Source of the DNA: Gamarada debralockiae | Lineage: Eukaryota; Ascomycota; Leotiomycetes; Helotiales; Hyphodiscaceae | DNA: 64,000 nucleotides | Direction: 5' to 3' | NCBI GenBank assembly: GCA_002803225.1 | Contig: NXFV01001923.1 | Location: 1-64,000 of the forward strand | In this document: positions 44,837 to 57,620 of the stretch, in pieces | Layout of the letters: each line of letters starts with the position of its first letter | How positions within the stretch are numbered: the first letter of the stretch is position 1 | Notes under the pieces: generated by a model | The model's database searches: none | Told to the model about the DNA's origin: nothing | The model's input: only the letters and a program-made list of their open reading frames with translations | Made by a program: the position numbers and the translations under genes

Positions 44837-47800
44837 TCATCTACCCTTCCGCTTAAACAAACTATCCTCCAACCCTTCCTCCCGCACGTTATTCTCCCGG
44901 ACCACATTCAAAAACACCTCATCCATACTCGTTGCCCTGACACTATAAAATAGCAAACCCATCCTGGCCTTATTCTCCTCCAATATCCGAAATAGCTCAC
45001 CGACACTAGTCTTCAACTTCTTCTCTCCCCTCTTCCTTCCCACTCGTTCGCCAACTCCCGTAATCTTCATTCTCTCCATGTCATCACCTCCACCCTTTCC
45101 ACCAGCCCCTGATGATGCGGAAGCGGAAGCGGGCACTGAGAACTTGATCTGCCCGTTAAAACACCCAAACTCATTCTCAATCAAGACATCAGAGAGCATG
45201 GAGCGGATCCAGCCTTCGACAGCCTCGGTTTCTTCGATGCTGGTGTCGGGAGAGGACGCGAGGATGAGATGGACGTGGTATCTGTTTCCGTATTTTTGGC
45301 GGAGGTAGGGGGTAGACCCGAGGGCAAGGAAGTGCTTTGAGAGGATTGCGGAGCGCGTGGATAGCGTGGAGGCTTCCGTCATGGAGTGTGTCTGTGAAGG
45401 GGTTTAGTGATAAGAGAAGGGTGGATTAAGGCTAGGGGAGGCAGAAGCATTAGATGTCAAAGATATTTGCGAACCAAATATTCAAGACCCAAAAATTTTA
45501 ACAGAAAAATGCGAAGAAAGTAACGAGCATCGAGGCATTAAAAAGTTAAGCGAAACCAAACGTACCGTCAACAACAAACCTCTGCCAGCCGTTACCTGTG
45601 CGAGGGTCCTCCACATGACTCTTTTACTAGCGGCATCCATACTCGAACTAGGTTCATCAAGCAACAGCATACTTGGATTGCCTAGGATGGCAATTGCCAA
45701 ACTCAACTTTCGCTTGTTTCCGCCAGAGAGCTTGGAAGCGAGTCTGTGTTCGTAGGACTTGAGACCGATTTTCTCCATAATGAGCTCGACATCTTGAGAG
45801 ATGGTCTTGATGCCTTTGGCACGGGAGTAGAAGGAGAGGTGCTCGTGCACGGTGAGGAGGTCGAGGGCGTCGAATTGGGGACAATCTGTGTCGCATAAGC
45901 ATCAACCTTTCGCTTAATATGGCAGCGAGATGGGCATAGCAAGGAGACCAAAAACTTACAGCCAAGGAACTTCTGCCCTTCCCTCAAATTTTTCATCATG
46001 TCTATACCTTGCAGCAGTAATTGGCCGTGATCAGGTCTCACTTCACCCCGGATCATATTAATGATCGTTGACTTCCCAGCCCCGTTTGGTCCCAGCAAAG
46101 CCAAGATCTCGCCACGTTGGATACCGAACGAGACATCGTCTACTGCTTTGGTTTTGCCGAAGGTCTTGCTTAGGCTAAGGACGCGGAGCAGATCGGAGTC
46201 TGAGGCCTCCACTCGGATTCTCTCGTTCTGGATCTCGGCATTTAGGGTTTGTAGAGCTTCTTCTTGGTCAGTGCCACCTTTACGTCGAGAAATGAATGCT
46301 AGAATGGAAACAGAAGATCCTCGTCTGCCCTCTAACAGGAGAATGAACCAGAATAAGAAGCAGATCTGAATGCAAAGATACATAATCGGTCCTCCGTATG
46401 CGTAGATGGATCCTGGATAAGGATTAATCATTCCGTTTCTGCAGTTGACTATATAGACGTTTAGTCCGATAAGCAATGCTCGCACGACATTACCGATGGG
46501 GAAGACGATGTTGAGACCAAACGTTGAGCCGTCGAGAGCCATTTGAAGATGAGCGGCGTCTGTGTATGCTTGGATAAGCTGCCAATATTAGCTCGGCGCC
46601 AATTTCCATTTCATTTCGATAATGGTGGAATACACACTACAAAAGCCATAGTAGCAAACAAGAACATGACACACTGCACACCAGCAGCGTATCCAAAAGC
46701 TCCCAGCTGACTCTTCGCGATGAGCGAGAATACGTATGCCATCAAGGTTGCAGAAAGTCCGTAAAGCGCGAGGACTGGGAACATGTACCCTGGGCCGAAG
46801 AAATGCGGACATTGGACAGAGATGATGACCGTGCAAGCGAATGCAACAACTAGAACGAAGAGAAAGTCGAAAAGGAGATAGGAGGCCCAGAGAGGAAGAG
46901 ACCGAATGCCGTTGGAGTATTGAAGGGCGCGGATTCGGCGGGTTTTCTCGTAGGTGGGATAGAGAGCGAAGAACGAGGGGTATACGGCTTGGGCGAGGCA
47001 AAAGTACTATAGAGAATGAGTTGAAACCCATTTGGGCGAGGAGAAGCTAGACTTACTGTCAGGTACTGAAGACTGTTCCCCGCAGTTGGCTCGCCAAGGT
47101 AAGCTAATGATCAAGCTTCTGGGCGAAACACTTACCGAAATGAGAGAATTGAAATGAGCGAAGTATCCTACGATAGGTATGCCGCTCCTCACTTGAGTCC
47201 AGAGATTCTGCATCAACAGCGCAGGTATAATCCCAAAGTCGCCCAAGTAAGCATACGTTGGGACGGTGCTATTGCTGTCCATGAACAAAGCTCCTGGTGT
47301 GACATTGGTGAAGTTGCTTGCGATGTAGCTCTGGAAATTGTTCAAACTATCCTCGAAGATGAACTCGTTTGTGTAATTTGAGAGCTTCAACCCGGATCCG
47401 ACGGGGAAGGTGCTCACAACGTTGTACAAGGTCTGATTGACAGACAGTGGTCCCACTATTGCGTGAGTCCATGGGGAAGAACGGTACAAACCGAGTTGGA
47501 AGTTGAATACCTGTGGCGGATGAACATCTGCTGTGAGGTCCTCACAAGACGGTATATGGTACAGCAGAAGGAAGTTCTTAAGGTTTGGAGTCACGGCTAG
47601 TGGAATGGCGAGCACGAGCAGGTACGGCCACCAGTTTCGAAGAATTATCGTGAATCGCTTCCATAAGAGCACTCGGACTTGTTCGAGGATGGTGGTATCG
47701 GTCCCAGAAGACAAAAGTGCGTCCCATTGTGAAGCAGCAGCTTTGGATTTCACATTGTCAATGTCAGCCTCCAGATTTGTGATGGGTATGTCGGAGTCTT

Positions 47801-50437
47801 CATGTCCTAAAGCAGCTCGCGCTTCGTCGGCAACACTGAGAAAGACTTCTTCGATAGTAGGACCGTTGACAAAAACATGCGAGTAATTCATATTTTCAAG
47901 CTTGGAGATGAGGCCATCTGCTGACGATGAGTCTGGAGTACTGTATATTGTCTCATTCCGGATCCGAGTAGCCGGGACGTCCATATCTGGTCCAGCTTGA
48001 GTACCTTCGAGATGAACTCGATAGCCGCCGCCATATCGACTCTTAAGTTCCGCAGTCGAGCCTTGACATTTCAGATGTCCACGCGAGATGATCATGACCT
48101 GGTCTGCAAGGAAGTCTGCTTCATCTAGGAAGTGAGTTGTGAGAATCATGGTCCTTTTAACACGCTCAGCGAGGATAATGTTCCAAATGATGCGCCGAGA
48201 GAGAGGGTCCTGATCTGATTAGCACAAACTTTGAGGAGTATAAGGGAACTTACCAGGCCAGATGTCACCTCATCGAGCAAGCACACCGTACTACCTCCAA
48301 TGAAAGTACACGCAAGCTGGAGCTTACGCTTTTGACCACCGCTAAGTGTGCCAGCCCTGGCATGCTTCTTTACAGTCAAATCGCACGCTCCCACCAGTTC
48401 ATCGTATGCAGTCTTGTCAGCAGTGCAACATTTGAGCTCATTCCAGATTTTCACGTGCTCGTAGACTGTAAGCTCATTCCATAGAACGTTCCGCTGTGGA
48501 CAGATTCCTATCAAAGTCAGTCATGTTGCCACGCCCTAGAGCAAATGACCTTGGTCAACTTAAGATCTTTAGGCATTACTCGCCGTCCACTTAGATATTT
48601 AAAGTCTTTAAAAATTGTTTGCTAACAAAAATGTTTTTTAGCACCTTGATCATCTTGGTCACAAATATCAACCTCCTAGATAGAATTTGTGACTAGACGT
48701 CTAGGCTAGTGAAATTATTTCTGAAACTTGGAAGATTAGGAAATTTTGGTGTACGGAGAGGAAAGCTCTTCACTCTTACCAACCATGGATGGCATGGCAT
48801 CAATTCGGATGGATCCACTCGTCAATTTCTGAAGCCCACCAATCATGTCTAAGGTCGTCGTCTTGCCACTGCCATTGGCTCCAAGTAGACAAAAAATCTG
48901 ACCCTGTTGTGCCACTAAATCCAGATCTTGAACAGCAACGATATCGGATTTTTCCCCAGCGGTAAACCATTTCTTCAAGAAAGTAGGCGGGTATGACTTT
49001 GTGAGGCCCGAGGCAACAATCGTATTTTGTGATCTCGCATCGTCAATGAGTCCCAGTACTCGCTCTTTAGACTTCGATCCATGCATCCATCTCTCCGCAA
49101 ACACTGCCAGAGTCGGGTACACCACAATTTGGACCACCAAGAAAGCCCAGAGTACTATCCCTGGGACTCGCGAACTACTTTCTTCTGTCCTCGAATTACT
49201 CGCCGCCTTCAGCAAGTCTGTTGGAACGCCTTGAATCTCATATCGAGCAATATATCCAATCATGAATATATAGTTCATACTCGGAAAGAGCAGTGACATA
49301 GCAGCAACAGTCGCAGTTCTCGGACTCCCGTAATCCATAATTTGACCGCAAAGAGCAACAACGAGAAACCCAATGATGCTGTAGATGCCTGATAGCTGAG
49401 CTCGTCTGAAGAACATGGCAGAGAAGACACTAGCACTAATGAGTGCCCAGCCGGTGAGTATTTGCCAGAAGAGTGAGATGGAAACACTTGAGAATCCGAA
49501 TAACTGGTTCCAGAATACTAGAATTATTAGTGAAGTGGGCAAATTCATGGGATTTTGTGAACTTACGAAAGCCAAAAATGATGTAGCATGGTAAGTAGAT
49601 GATATCAAAAGCTAGAACATAGCTGGTGATTCGGGCAGCTGAACTGCCACCCATTGCATCAATCAACTGGGTCATACCGGATTCCCTCTCAGCCGTTACC
49701 ATCGATACAGAGTGGTATATTGCCGCAACCATGCTGACGAACATTGCAATACTGTAGGTTGATATGACGAGTTGCTGGAATTGCTGACGGGTCTCAATAT
49801 CTTCTTCTGCCTGCGTTTTTGATGTGAACATATATGAATTTGGCAGGATCGTCGAGTTTGTAATCGCATTCTCAACCGCAACTTGCAGGGGAAGATAGAT
49901 GGAATCTTCATCATTCTTGTGATTATTGACGTTAAACGTAAAGCCATTATACTGGTTATCGGCATGTATGGTGTAACTCCAGGTACCATTGGAGCTCCCA
50001 CCCGTTGTCAGAGGCGAGTCTTGAAAGACTATAGCAGCAAAACAATCCGATCTTCCATGTAAATTCTGTCTGCAGGTTGTGACAAGGTCATTCGGATCAG
50101 TGAGGTAGGCTAACTGCTTCCCGGCGAGCGCGCTTGACAAGGTATTGACGACTTCGATAATATCGGGCCCCAGATTTGGAGGTTGGACGAACACAAGCTT
50201 TCTGGATGCTGGTAACACCGAATTGAGCGTCTGTACTGAGACTGGACTGCCAACGCCATATCCATTGTTGCCGTTGATGAGGTGCTGGATTTCGAGAAGG
50301 AGTATAAGGAGCGCGACAGGGAGAACGAGGGCACGTAGAGCAGTTGAGAACCAATGTCGCACCACAGCAATGAGAAGTGTTTTCTTTGTCAAGGCCCAAG
50401 TCTGCCTCACAAAGATACGGAAGCTGTGATCGTCCAT
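44837..50437 (-). CDS. Full-length ABC-A family ABC transporter
   Basis: Eight exons, 50437-49567, 49517-48780, 48507-48254, 48209-47136, 47006-46638, 46578-45960, 45885-45566 and 45391-44837, give 1599 residues, the usual ABCA size. Each half has a membrane domain (TM1 about residues 23-45, then a large glycosylated loop and a helix cluster) and a nucleotide-binding domain. NBD1 has Walker A L-L-G-A-N-G-S-G-K-T-T, signature L-S-G-G-Q-K-R and a Walker B with V instead of P after E (CLLDEVTSGLDP). NBD2 has Walker A L-L-G-P-N-G-A-G-K-S-T (about residue 1270), Y-C-P-Q-F-D-A-L-D, L-S-G-G-N-K-R and LLLDEPSSSMD. ABC-A proteins move lipids across membranes. The first ATG before MDDHSFRIF was taken as start; an upstream in-frame start would add 23 residues. 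Intron 4 (47135-47007) was joined so that FNSLIS runs into YFCLAQAVYP. Confidence 0.88.
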
Positions 50438-51554
50438 TTTTGATGTGAAGAAGGGCTGGGTTGATCGTACTTGAGGAAGTTGGAGAGCTTTCTCGTCCTT
50501 TCTCAATCAGACCCTATTAAGTATTCACTCAAGCCCCGGATTTTTACTAAAGAAATTTCTCAAATCGATAGCATTGCGCGTCGATTCACCGATGCACCCA
50601 TCCAAAGGCCTAGTGACAGACATAGAGACCGAAGGCTCTCAGGCCATTTTTTGATCATTCATCCAGAAGTATCAATTTTAAGCCTGAAGGCTGAACGCCT
50701 CATAAAACAGGCCCTGCAACTTGCGAGTCCCATGTTTCTTGGCAGTCACGAGAAATCGCAATGTCGACGTGTCGTTGATGGGGAGTCGTCATTTTAAGTG
50801 AGGTTTGTTGATGGAGACGGGATAACTTTGCCGAATGCTTATTTCAAAAGCGCCTCCGTCCTACCTCAACTGAATTTGGCGTTCATTCTAGCTTGTTTAT
50901 TGGAGCCGCAGGTTTTCCTAACGGTACGTAATTCAGAGATTGAGTGTCACTGTGCCAAGTATTGGCCGCGTGTCTAAATTCAGGGATAAGAGCAAGAGCA
51001 AGAGCAAAAGGTAACAAGCGCATAACACCATGACCAACGAAGCAGCGCAACAAGTAGTAGTAAGGAATTGATGGATATAATGAAGTTTAAAAATAGTTTA
51101 GACACCTTCACAAATGGGTGTTCTGCTTGCCTGAAAGAATGTTGGCACGTGATGAGATCTTGATTACTCTCGTCAAATCTTGGGCTTCTTCGGGACGGCA
51201 AGGCGACGTATTGATCATGCAGGGGCTGTGTCATTTCTCAATCTCAGGAGTGGAAGCGCCCATATGATTCATCTTATTTGGACCGAGACGCTCTGTGTAG
51301 AGCGACTTACTCTTGGCATTGTCTTGTTGCAGATTAGTAAATCGTTTTCGTATGATAGAAACCTTTGCACCTGGGCTAGAAGTTTGTGAGGTTAGAATGC
51401 TAACCGGAAGGGGTGGAAATGAAAAAACCGAAAGTCAGGGAAGGAGGTCTGGAAGTAGGTTTGGTTTGTTAACAAATACCATGCCTGACATACAAAAAGA
51501 ATAGCTGTGCAGAGAGGAGCAAAGACGAGCAGATCAAAAGAAAAGTACTTCAGT
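50438..51554. other. Intergenic, promoter of the ABC transporter
   Basis: No coding feature is supported. A 108-codon plus-strand frame (50471-50797) is rich in basic residues, has no domain and overlaps the likely transporter promoter. Confidence 0.45.
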
Positions 51555-51848
51555 ATGGAGTGTCGGTATTTCGATTTCGACGGCAAGACGTTTGGCAAGG
51601 CCTCTATTGAGCTGGGATTCCCAAATTCCGCGGGACGAAGCGCATCGGCACCCTTCCAGCCTTCCCTCTCAAGCACCATCGAGACGAAAGATAAGTCAAG
51701 CCTGACCTCGTTGAATGTGTCCAAAGTTCGTCAAGCTGATTGGTGTCTACCATCAACACTGCCGGGGCGAAGCATTTTTTATGCACGAGGAGACGTAGTC
51801 AGGATATCTGTCGGTGGCCAGGTAATGATCGATGCCGACTTCTTCTAG
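51555..51848 (+). CDS. Small ORF of unknown function
   Basis: A 97-residue frame from an ATG at 51555, with text such as YFDFDGKTFGKASIELGFP and GDVVRISVGGQVMIDADFF. No family is recognised; the mixed hydrophobic pattern looks protein-like. The frame is open further upstream from a non-ATG codon, so a 5' exon may be missing. It could be a fragment. Confidence 0.3.
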   Translation: MECRYFDFDGKTFGKASIELGFPNSAGRSASAPFQPSLSSTIETKDKSSLTSLNVSKVRQADWCLPSTLPGRSIFYARGDVVRISVGGQVMIDADFF

Positions 51849-52727
51849 AAGATGAATCCCAACTACACTAGACCACGAGCCGACCTAGCCGGGACGGGGT
51901 CAGGTAAGCAATCGGCAGGCCCGCCTCCATGATATCCAGGATCTGAGCCACCCCGCGACCGAGTTACGAGCGACAGTGTTGAGCTGGCCGATCTAACGGA
52001 GGACAAGCGGTTCTGCAGCTCATTGATACTCGAGTTGAAGCTAATATCACCGTTAGGGCAATCTACCTACTATAAAGTTAGTCTAACTCAGAATAGAAAC
52101 TCGTTTCATTGTGTCGAGTTCGTACTACATTGCTCCTTCTTTCTTCATAGTCTCGACTCACCCAGCCCTGTTTTCGCCATTCGCGGTACACCCTGTTTGG
52201 GTGCTCATGGGCCTTCTCTTAAGCATCCTTTCCAGCATCGACTGATACCAAGCAAACCAAGTTCCCATCTCTTCCGCAAAGAATATCGTCTGCTCACCAT
52301 CCCCCCCCCCCCTTCCCCCCCAAAAAAACCCCTTTTTATTATATTATATTAGGTCCTTATAGGTTAGTACTTTATCATTTGTTTATTAGCAGTGCAAGAC
52401 CTTCTATTATTCTATAATATTATTGGCAATATACTACCACATTTGCTACCCTTGTTCTAGCCCATCACTGGCGACGAGTACTGTGCGGGACTCTGGTGAA
52501 ATGATCTACGCAATGGAAACTTGTTCGAGAGAAAACCCTCACAACATCGGCATAACAATCTGAAAGTAGTTTTGCTCTATCTTGGTGCTGGGCCGTGGCT
52601 GAGGGTAGTGTGGGCTCCCTTTGCCTAGACGATAAAGCTTATAGTACACCAGAGCGGCCAAGTAATGCGAGAATTCGGGCAGTATATCTTCAACATATAG
52701 GAAAGCCATCCATGGGACGAACTAGTC
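51849..52727. other. Intergenic with C-rich low-complexity tract
   Basis: No supported gene. It holds a C12-TT-C7 tract at 52301-52321 followed by A7 and AT-rich sequence, typical of unstable low-complexity DNA. Confidence 0.45.
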
Positions 52728-53276
52728 ATGCTATTCTTCAGATACCCGGCCATACCCAGGTCATGGATTTGCAAGAAACGTGCTGCGAGCCCACATTCCA
52801 ACCACAGAAGAGACTCCGAAGGCCGATACATAGGGTTTCCAGGCACAAAGTCAAAAGATAAGTGGTCTGAGAGACACTTTTCACACCGTGGCAAGGGATC
52901 TCCTCGTGGCTTGGGCAAGGCTCGGTCCCTAGGGATGGATGAGTTGGAACATCAAGGTTATTTCCTGAATGCTCCCATTTACGGCTCTCGCTTGGAGGAG
53001 ATCGATGAATGGGAGCGGGGACGGAAGCGGGACCGCGAGAACGGATCAAGCAAGATATTCGAAGCAGGCGACGATTTCCAGCTTATATTTGACTTCCAAG
53101 CTCTGGCAGACAAGTATACGAATTCTGCGGTTCACTGCCTGCACGTTCAGGGAAGCTTTAGACTGCTTATCGAGCCAATTTCTTCGTCATCGACGGAGGA
53201 TGACAGGATCGGCGTATACATCGGACGGTATTCGTACGATGGAGCCTGGGAGGAGAGAATAGTAACGCTTGTCTAG
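52728..53276 (+). CDS. Hypothetical protein, 182 residues
   Basis: One ATG-initiated frame. The first 70 residues are basic and low in hydrophobics; the C-terminal 110 residues are acidic and globular-looking (MDELEHQGYFLNAPIYGSR, then FQLIFDFQALADKY, then DRIGVYIGRYSYDGAWEER). The latter part may be the true start (ATG at 52935). No domain was recognised. A minus-strand frame overlaps the first half but has less plausible composition. Confidence 0.4.
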   Translation: MLFFRYPAIPRSWICKKRAASPHSNHRRDSEGRYIGFPGTKSKDKWSERHFSHRGKGSPRGLGKARSLGMDELEHQGYFLNAPIYGSRLEEIDEWERGRKRDRENGSSKIFEAGDDFQLIFDFQALADKYTNSAVHCLHVQGSFRLLIEPISSSSTEDDRIGVYIGRYSYDGAWEERIVTLV

Positions 53277-53451
53277 GGAGGTGTTTTATATGAAGGAACC
53301 ACTGAGGAAAATGGGAGTCTATGTAACGTGAGAAAGTCTCCCCATCACATGAGGATGCTGCCTAACACCTCTTCGGTCGCAAACTTATTCTTTCTTCACT
53401 AAACTCTTTGAACTTTCCACGACGTACTTGTAACTATAACTCAACCCCATA

Positions 53452-54419
53452 ATGGTACAGGATAAAGATACCAAAGCGTCGCAGACGCCATTCTCGACAT
53501 TCACCCCTTTCCCGCGTCTCCCAGTCGAGCTCCGCCTCTATATCTGGTCCCAGGCTCTCCCAGATGACGCCTACACCGCGTTATACCGCCCGTCCAACTA
53601 TTATGTCACAGGGCCCAAGCACATTATAAGCCGATGCTCAGATCACGCCGTCCTCCTAAATCCTCCATGTCACGTTGAAGCTCGTACTGTCGCTCTTCAA
53701 CACTTCCATCTCTTCGGGACGGGATTCTCACAAATCTACTTCAACCCAGCTGTCGAACCATTCATGATGGGTTTGCAGTTCAGATGCAACTTCGATGTGC
53801 TCATTGCATGTCCGGAACGATACTGGGAGAGAACGTGGTATTGATCAAATATATTGCCATGGACAACCGGCCATTCTATTGTCGTTGGCTCCAGCGGTCC
53901 ATCTTAAAGAATTTTGTGGGTGCCTTACAGATTTCGCAGTGCTGGATTTGAGGAAGTGAGAAGCTCCGTTCAGGCATGCTTTTTCGAAGCAGCACCGGAA
54001 TGGCTAGTTGAGTTATTCGGAGATGGGGGCAGCTCTGAGAGCTGAGGCATTCAGAAAGGAGAATGTGGTGAGGGAGGAAGACGAACTGCGACTAAATGAC
54101 GCTCAGGAGAGACATGCTAGGGGATTTTCTATCCCTGGTGTTGCTTGCTCAAGTTGGGTATGTTTGGAAGGAGATCCGTGATAGGCCGTTAGATTTGAAG
54201 GCTATTATGCTGGTTTTTACCCCAGCAAAGAGGGAAGAAGCGAGGGCAAAGATGGAGAAAGAAAAAGCGGAGCCAACACTGTATCCCATCAGATGGTCTA
54301 AAAAGGAAAGGGATAGTGTGGTGGGGAAGAAACAAGGAGGAAGGTTTCCCAAATGGCCATTTTTGGGGAGACTTCTTTCCAATTCTGATTGTAATGCTTC
54401 AGTTTCACATGCCAGATAA
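53452..54419 (+). pseudogene. Broken 2EXR-type gene
   Basis: The 5' frame (53452-53844, 130 residues) has a clear 2EXR start F-P-R-L-P-V-E-L-R-L-Y-I-W-S and a VLLNPPCHVEAR second block. It ends early at a TGA. Beyond it, coherent text continues in other frames: VLIKYIAMDNRPFYCRWLQ (53838 on), then VRSSVQACFFEAAPEWLVELF near 53955, and finally IMLVFTPAKREEARAKMEKE (from 54206), ending at 54419. The changes do not coincide with good splice sites. Alternatively only the 130-residue N-terminal protein is made. Confidence 0.65.
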
Positions 54420-55396
54420 ATAGGCTTTGGCTGCATATTTTGAGTTACGTGCATGACGCGATGGTTGCAGATGGTACAAAAGACTCCAGATGATTGGAAA
54501 GCTTAGAACGCCGAGATCTCCAAAGATGCAGCTTCAGACTTCTGGCGCACCGTAAGGTCCACACACCAGACGCACCTTGCAGTTTTTCGAGTGACTTGAT
54601 TTGAGAGAAATTCCAATACGCCGCCCAGGTTGTGAGAAGGCCTCTTGCAAGAGGCAACAAAAGACGTCTGACGAGACTGGGGGCCGCTCTTGTGAGTGGC
54701 TGTACAAAGTCATCGTTTCATCTGACAAAGGTCCCCAACAACTCTGCGGATATGACCGTAAAACGGAACTTAACGGCAGACGAAAGCATATTATATGAGG
54801 CATTGGATTGGAGATTGTGGGTAATTTCATTGCGCCTGGACACGGAAGGAAGAACAAGGCTTGAAGTCTCAAGACTACTTTTGGGGGAGGGGACCCACCA
54901 TACCCAATTAGGCGTAGATCCGGAGATCGCAAAATGACCGACTAAAAACATGTGAAGGCATCTGACCCATTTTACACATCCCCACTTTACACTGCAGTGA
55001 GGAGGAGCTGAGCTAAGCTTTTACATATGCTCATTCCGAACTTCCTCCTCTTCTCTTCTCTTCTTTATTCTTCTTATTCAAGTCTTTCTTTCTGACTCGC
55101 TTGATTATTTATAATTCTGTTGGTTGATTGAAGGAGCCTATTACTGTCCTTTTCGGGAAGAAAAGCATTGCCGGTGTCAACAAACGGAGTACCTGCAGAA
55201 CACGAGACAAACCACTGCCCACGACATCACCATAACACACGAAAGGAGTGTCCCAATTCGAATTCCCATTATTCCTTCATAAACAATCCCAAGATTTGCA
55301 ACATATAAAAGCAACCGATCCGTATTTCCGAAGCAGTAACTCCCTTCCTCGAGAAAAACATATACGAGCATACATTCCTCCCTCCCTAACGGAATC
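54420..55396. other. Intergenic, promoter side of the INSIG gene
   Basis: About 1 kb with no supported gene. A CT-rich tract (TCCTCCTCTTCTCTTCTCTTC) at about 55042-55062 is typical of ascomycete promoters. Confidence 0.5.
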
Positions 55397-56654
55397 ATGA
55401 CTTCCACAGTCCCTCAAATCATCCGCCCCAAACCCCGCAGACCCTTTCAAACTTCACAGCCACCTCAACAACCACAACCTGAACTCCTTTCCGCCTCCTC
55501 GCCAAACGAAACACCTTCCCGAACACAGTCAATATTGAACCTCACGTCCTCCACCCTCCTGGGCATCTACTCGCCCACAGGCTACCAAACCGACCGCGAT
55601 GAGCTCCACACACCATGGGGAACAGGCGCTGAAACGCCGAATATCTCCTTCAACTCGCCCATCTCCCCAGTTTCCTCTACCTCATCCCCGAAACAAATAT
55701 ACCGTCGAAAATCCGTGGCCCCTCCACCCCCAGCACCAAGCACTACCTCAACGATTTTCTCGCTAGGACTAAGAAGCATATTGTTGTTTAGTGTGGGCAT
55801 GTTGTACGGTTTACTTGTGCGGCATTTACACGATGATAGACAATTGGCTCCGTTTCAGGTTGAAGGCATCATCAAACCACGGAATGATTGGAGATACCTA
55901 GTGTTTTGGGGCGTGAGTGGTGTTGCGTTAGGAAGCTTGCTACCGTGGGTCGATGGGCTTTGGGAGGAGAACTTCGAGAACGGTGGTAAAGTTGGCATGG
56001 AAGGGAGGGAGCGGAGCTCGTCTCCGGAAGGAGATGAGGAGGACTTGGATTCCAGCGGGCTTTTTGGAGCGGATTGGATGCCTGTCGTGAGGAGTGTGGG
56101 GGCTTTCGTGGGGATTGCTTTTGCTATTGTGAGTTCTTATTTCTATCTAGCTATTCTAGATTTAGGTTTTCTGTGCTGACCTGTCATTTTCACAGCGCAA
56201 ACTCCCATGGACATCAACCCTCCAAGCCTCCCTGACACTCTTCCTCGTAAATCCAGTCCTCTGGTACATAATTGACCGTTCCAAACCCGGTTTCCTGCTC
56301 TCCTCCGGCGTAGGCGCAATCGGAACCGCCATTCTGCTCGCCTCGAACCCCGACATGATGCCCTCCCCGAAAGCCTCCTCCTATAGAACAAACTCCACAA
56401 TAAACCCCAACAATATCATAGGCCACGATATAGGCGGCTTGGGAAACTATATCAGCAGAGAGAGCATCGAAGCTGGGATCTGGATATTGAGTGTGCTGTT
56501 TTGCTCTTGTGTGTGTTTTGGGAATGTGGGGAGACGGCTGGCATTGAGTGGGGGGCCGGCGGCGAGGGAGAGGGAGAGGGAGAGGAATCTTGCTGCTGCT
56601 GCGAGGGCTTTTAAGGTGGAGAATAACGCGAGAGGATCAACCAGGCAGCGTTGA
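55397..56654 (+). CDS. INSIG-family ER membrane protein
   Basis: Two exons, 55397-56128 and 56196-56654, encode 396 residues; the 67-bp intron (GTGAGT...CACAG) is in phase 0. The N-terminal 115 residues are Pro/Ser/Thr-rich and disordered. The membrane region starts at about 120 with SLGLRSILLFSVGMLYGLLV, then FWGVSGVALGSLLPWVDGLW, SVGAFVGIAFAI (completed by RKLPWTSTLQASLTLFLVNPV across the intron), FLLSSGVGAIGTAILL and AGIWILSVLFCSCVCFGNVG. Insig proteins sit in the ER and control SREBP/SCAP processing or HMG-CoA reductase stability. Fungal members (for example InsA and Nsg1) act in sterol homeostasis. A Glu/Arg-rich repeat (RERERERN) lies near the C-terminus. An acidic insert of about 40 residues separates helices 2 and 3. 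Confidence 0.85.
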
Positions 56655-57620
56655 GGCGTCAGGAGCGGAGCCACTTCTAGACGAAAGAAGTGAATGCTAA
56701 TGGCAGAGTAAGGAGCTTTTGAGATGGTTGTATGATTGTGGCATGTGGGATTTCTTCAAAAGGGTTGGATTGGATTTGGGTGCATGCATGGACGGTTGGA
56801 TGGATTCATTGATTGGACTTCATGTGATGGATATACCAAGGCAGCTGGTAGGCTGGTCGGCGTTGGTGCAAAAGCTCTTCACTTCATTCCTTTTCTATGT
56901 GTATTAAGGCTGTAAACCTCCTTTCATCTGAGCGTCCACTATTCCTGGACCATGGCTTGAAAGCCCTTCAGTCGAGGGCCAGCCTTCCCTTTGTCATTTC
57001 ATGTGACAGGACAGCATTCCCAGTCTTTAGATTTCCATGGGAGATGGTGAGTAAGATGGGGTTTTGGGACGGAAGAGCGGATATATGTGAGGGGTAAAGT
57101 CTCTACCCTTCTACTCAAGTCTGGAGAGTGAGGGTTAGAGTACGAGTACGGAGTACGGCAGCTGTTGACAGGACAAGTAATTGTCATGAACGCTGTCATC
57201 GAGAGGCAAACGTGGAGTAGCGACGCAGTAAATCAAGGGCAGATGCCTTCAGGGTAATGTGTGTCAGTTAGGGATGCAATCTCCTGACGAGGCGATCGAC
57301 AGAGGCTGAAAGATTGTAACTCCTGACGAGGAGTCCTGTGATGAGTCGTCTTCGACTCATGTTTCCGTTCGTATTCATTTTTGGTGCGGCACTCTATGCT
57401 TACAAAGAATCTACAGGTCCAAAATTTATTCACATACCAAACTTTCTTCCTCGTATTCGCTCCTATCAGTGACTGCAACTTCTAAGAGGAGTGTTTGGTA
57501 CGCACGTGACCCGGCACTTTCGGAGATTACCTAACCTCGAGCTAGAGTTCTAGCCTCCTTCTCGGACCGGGTTCTTTAGTCTCCCGTTCCTTTTCTCCTA
57601 TCTCTCATTCTCGGCTTTAT
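56655..57620. other. Intergenic with paired small hairpins
   Basis: No gene supported. Two hairpins (57319-57334 and 57341-57360) stand seven bases apart and are listed separately. Confidence 0.45.
57319..57360. repeat. Two adjacent perfect hairpins
   Basis: ACTCCT-GACG-AGGAGT (57319-57334) is followed by ATGAGTCG-TCTT-CGACTCAT (57341-57360). Both have four-base loops and no mismatches. The first hairpin's CTCCTGACGAGG core is also found about 30 bp upstream near 57281. Confidence 0.65.

Noticed and set aside
47051..47135. Apparent lesion in the ABC-A gene: text LAYLGEPTAGNSLQYLT does not join the preceding exon in any phase.
   Set aside because: Splicing directly from the donor at 47135 to the acceptor at 47008/47007 is in phase and gives a continuous protein, so the segment is more simply intron sequence than a frameshifted exon.
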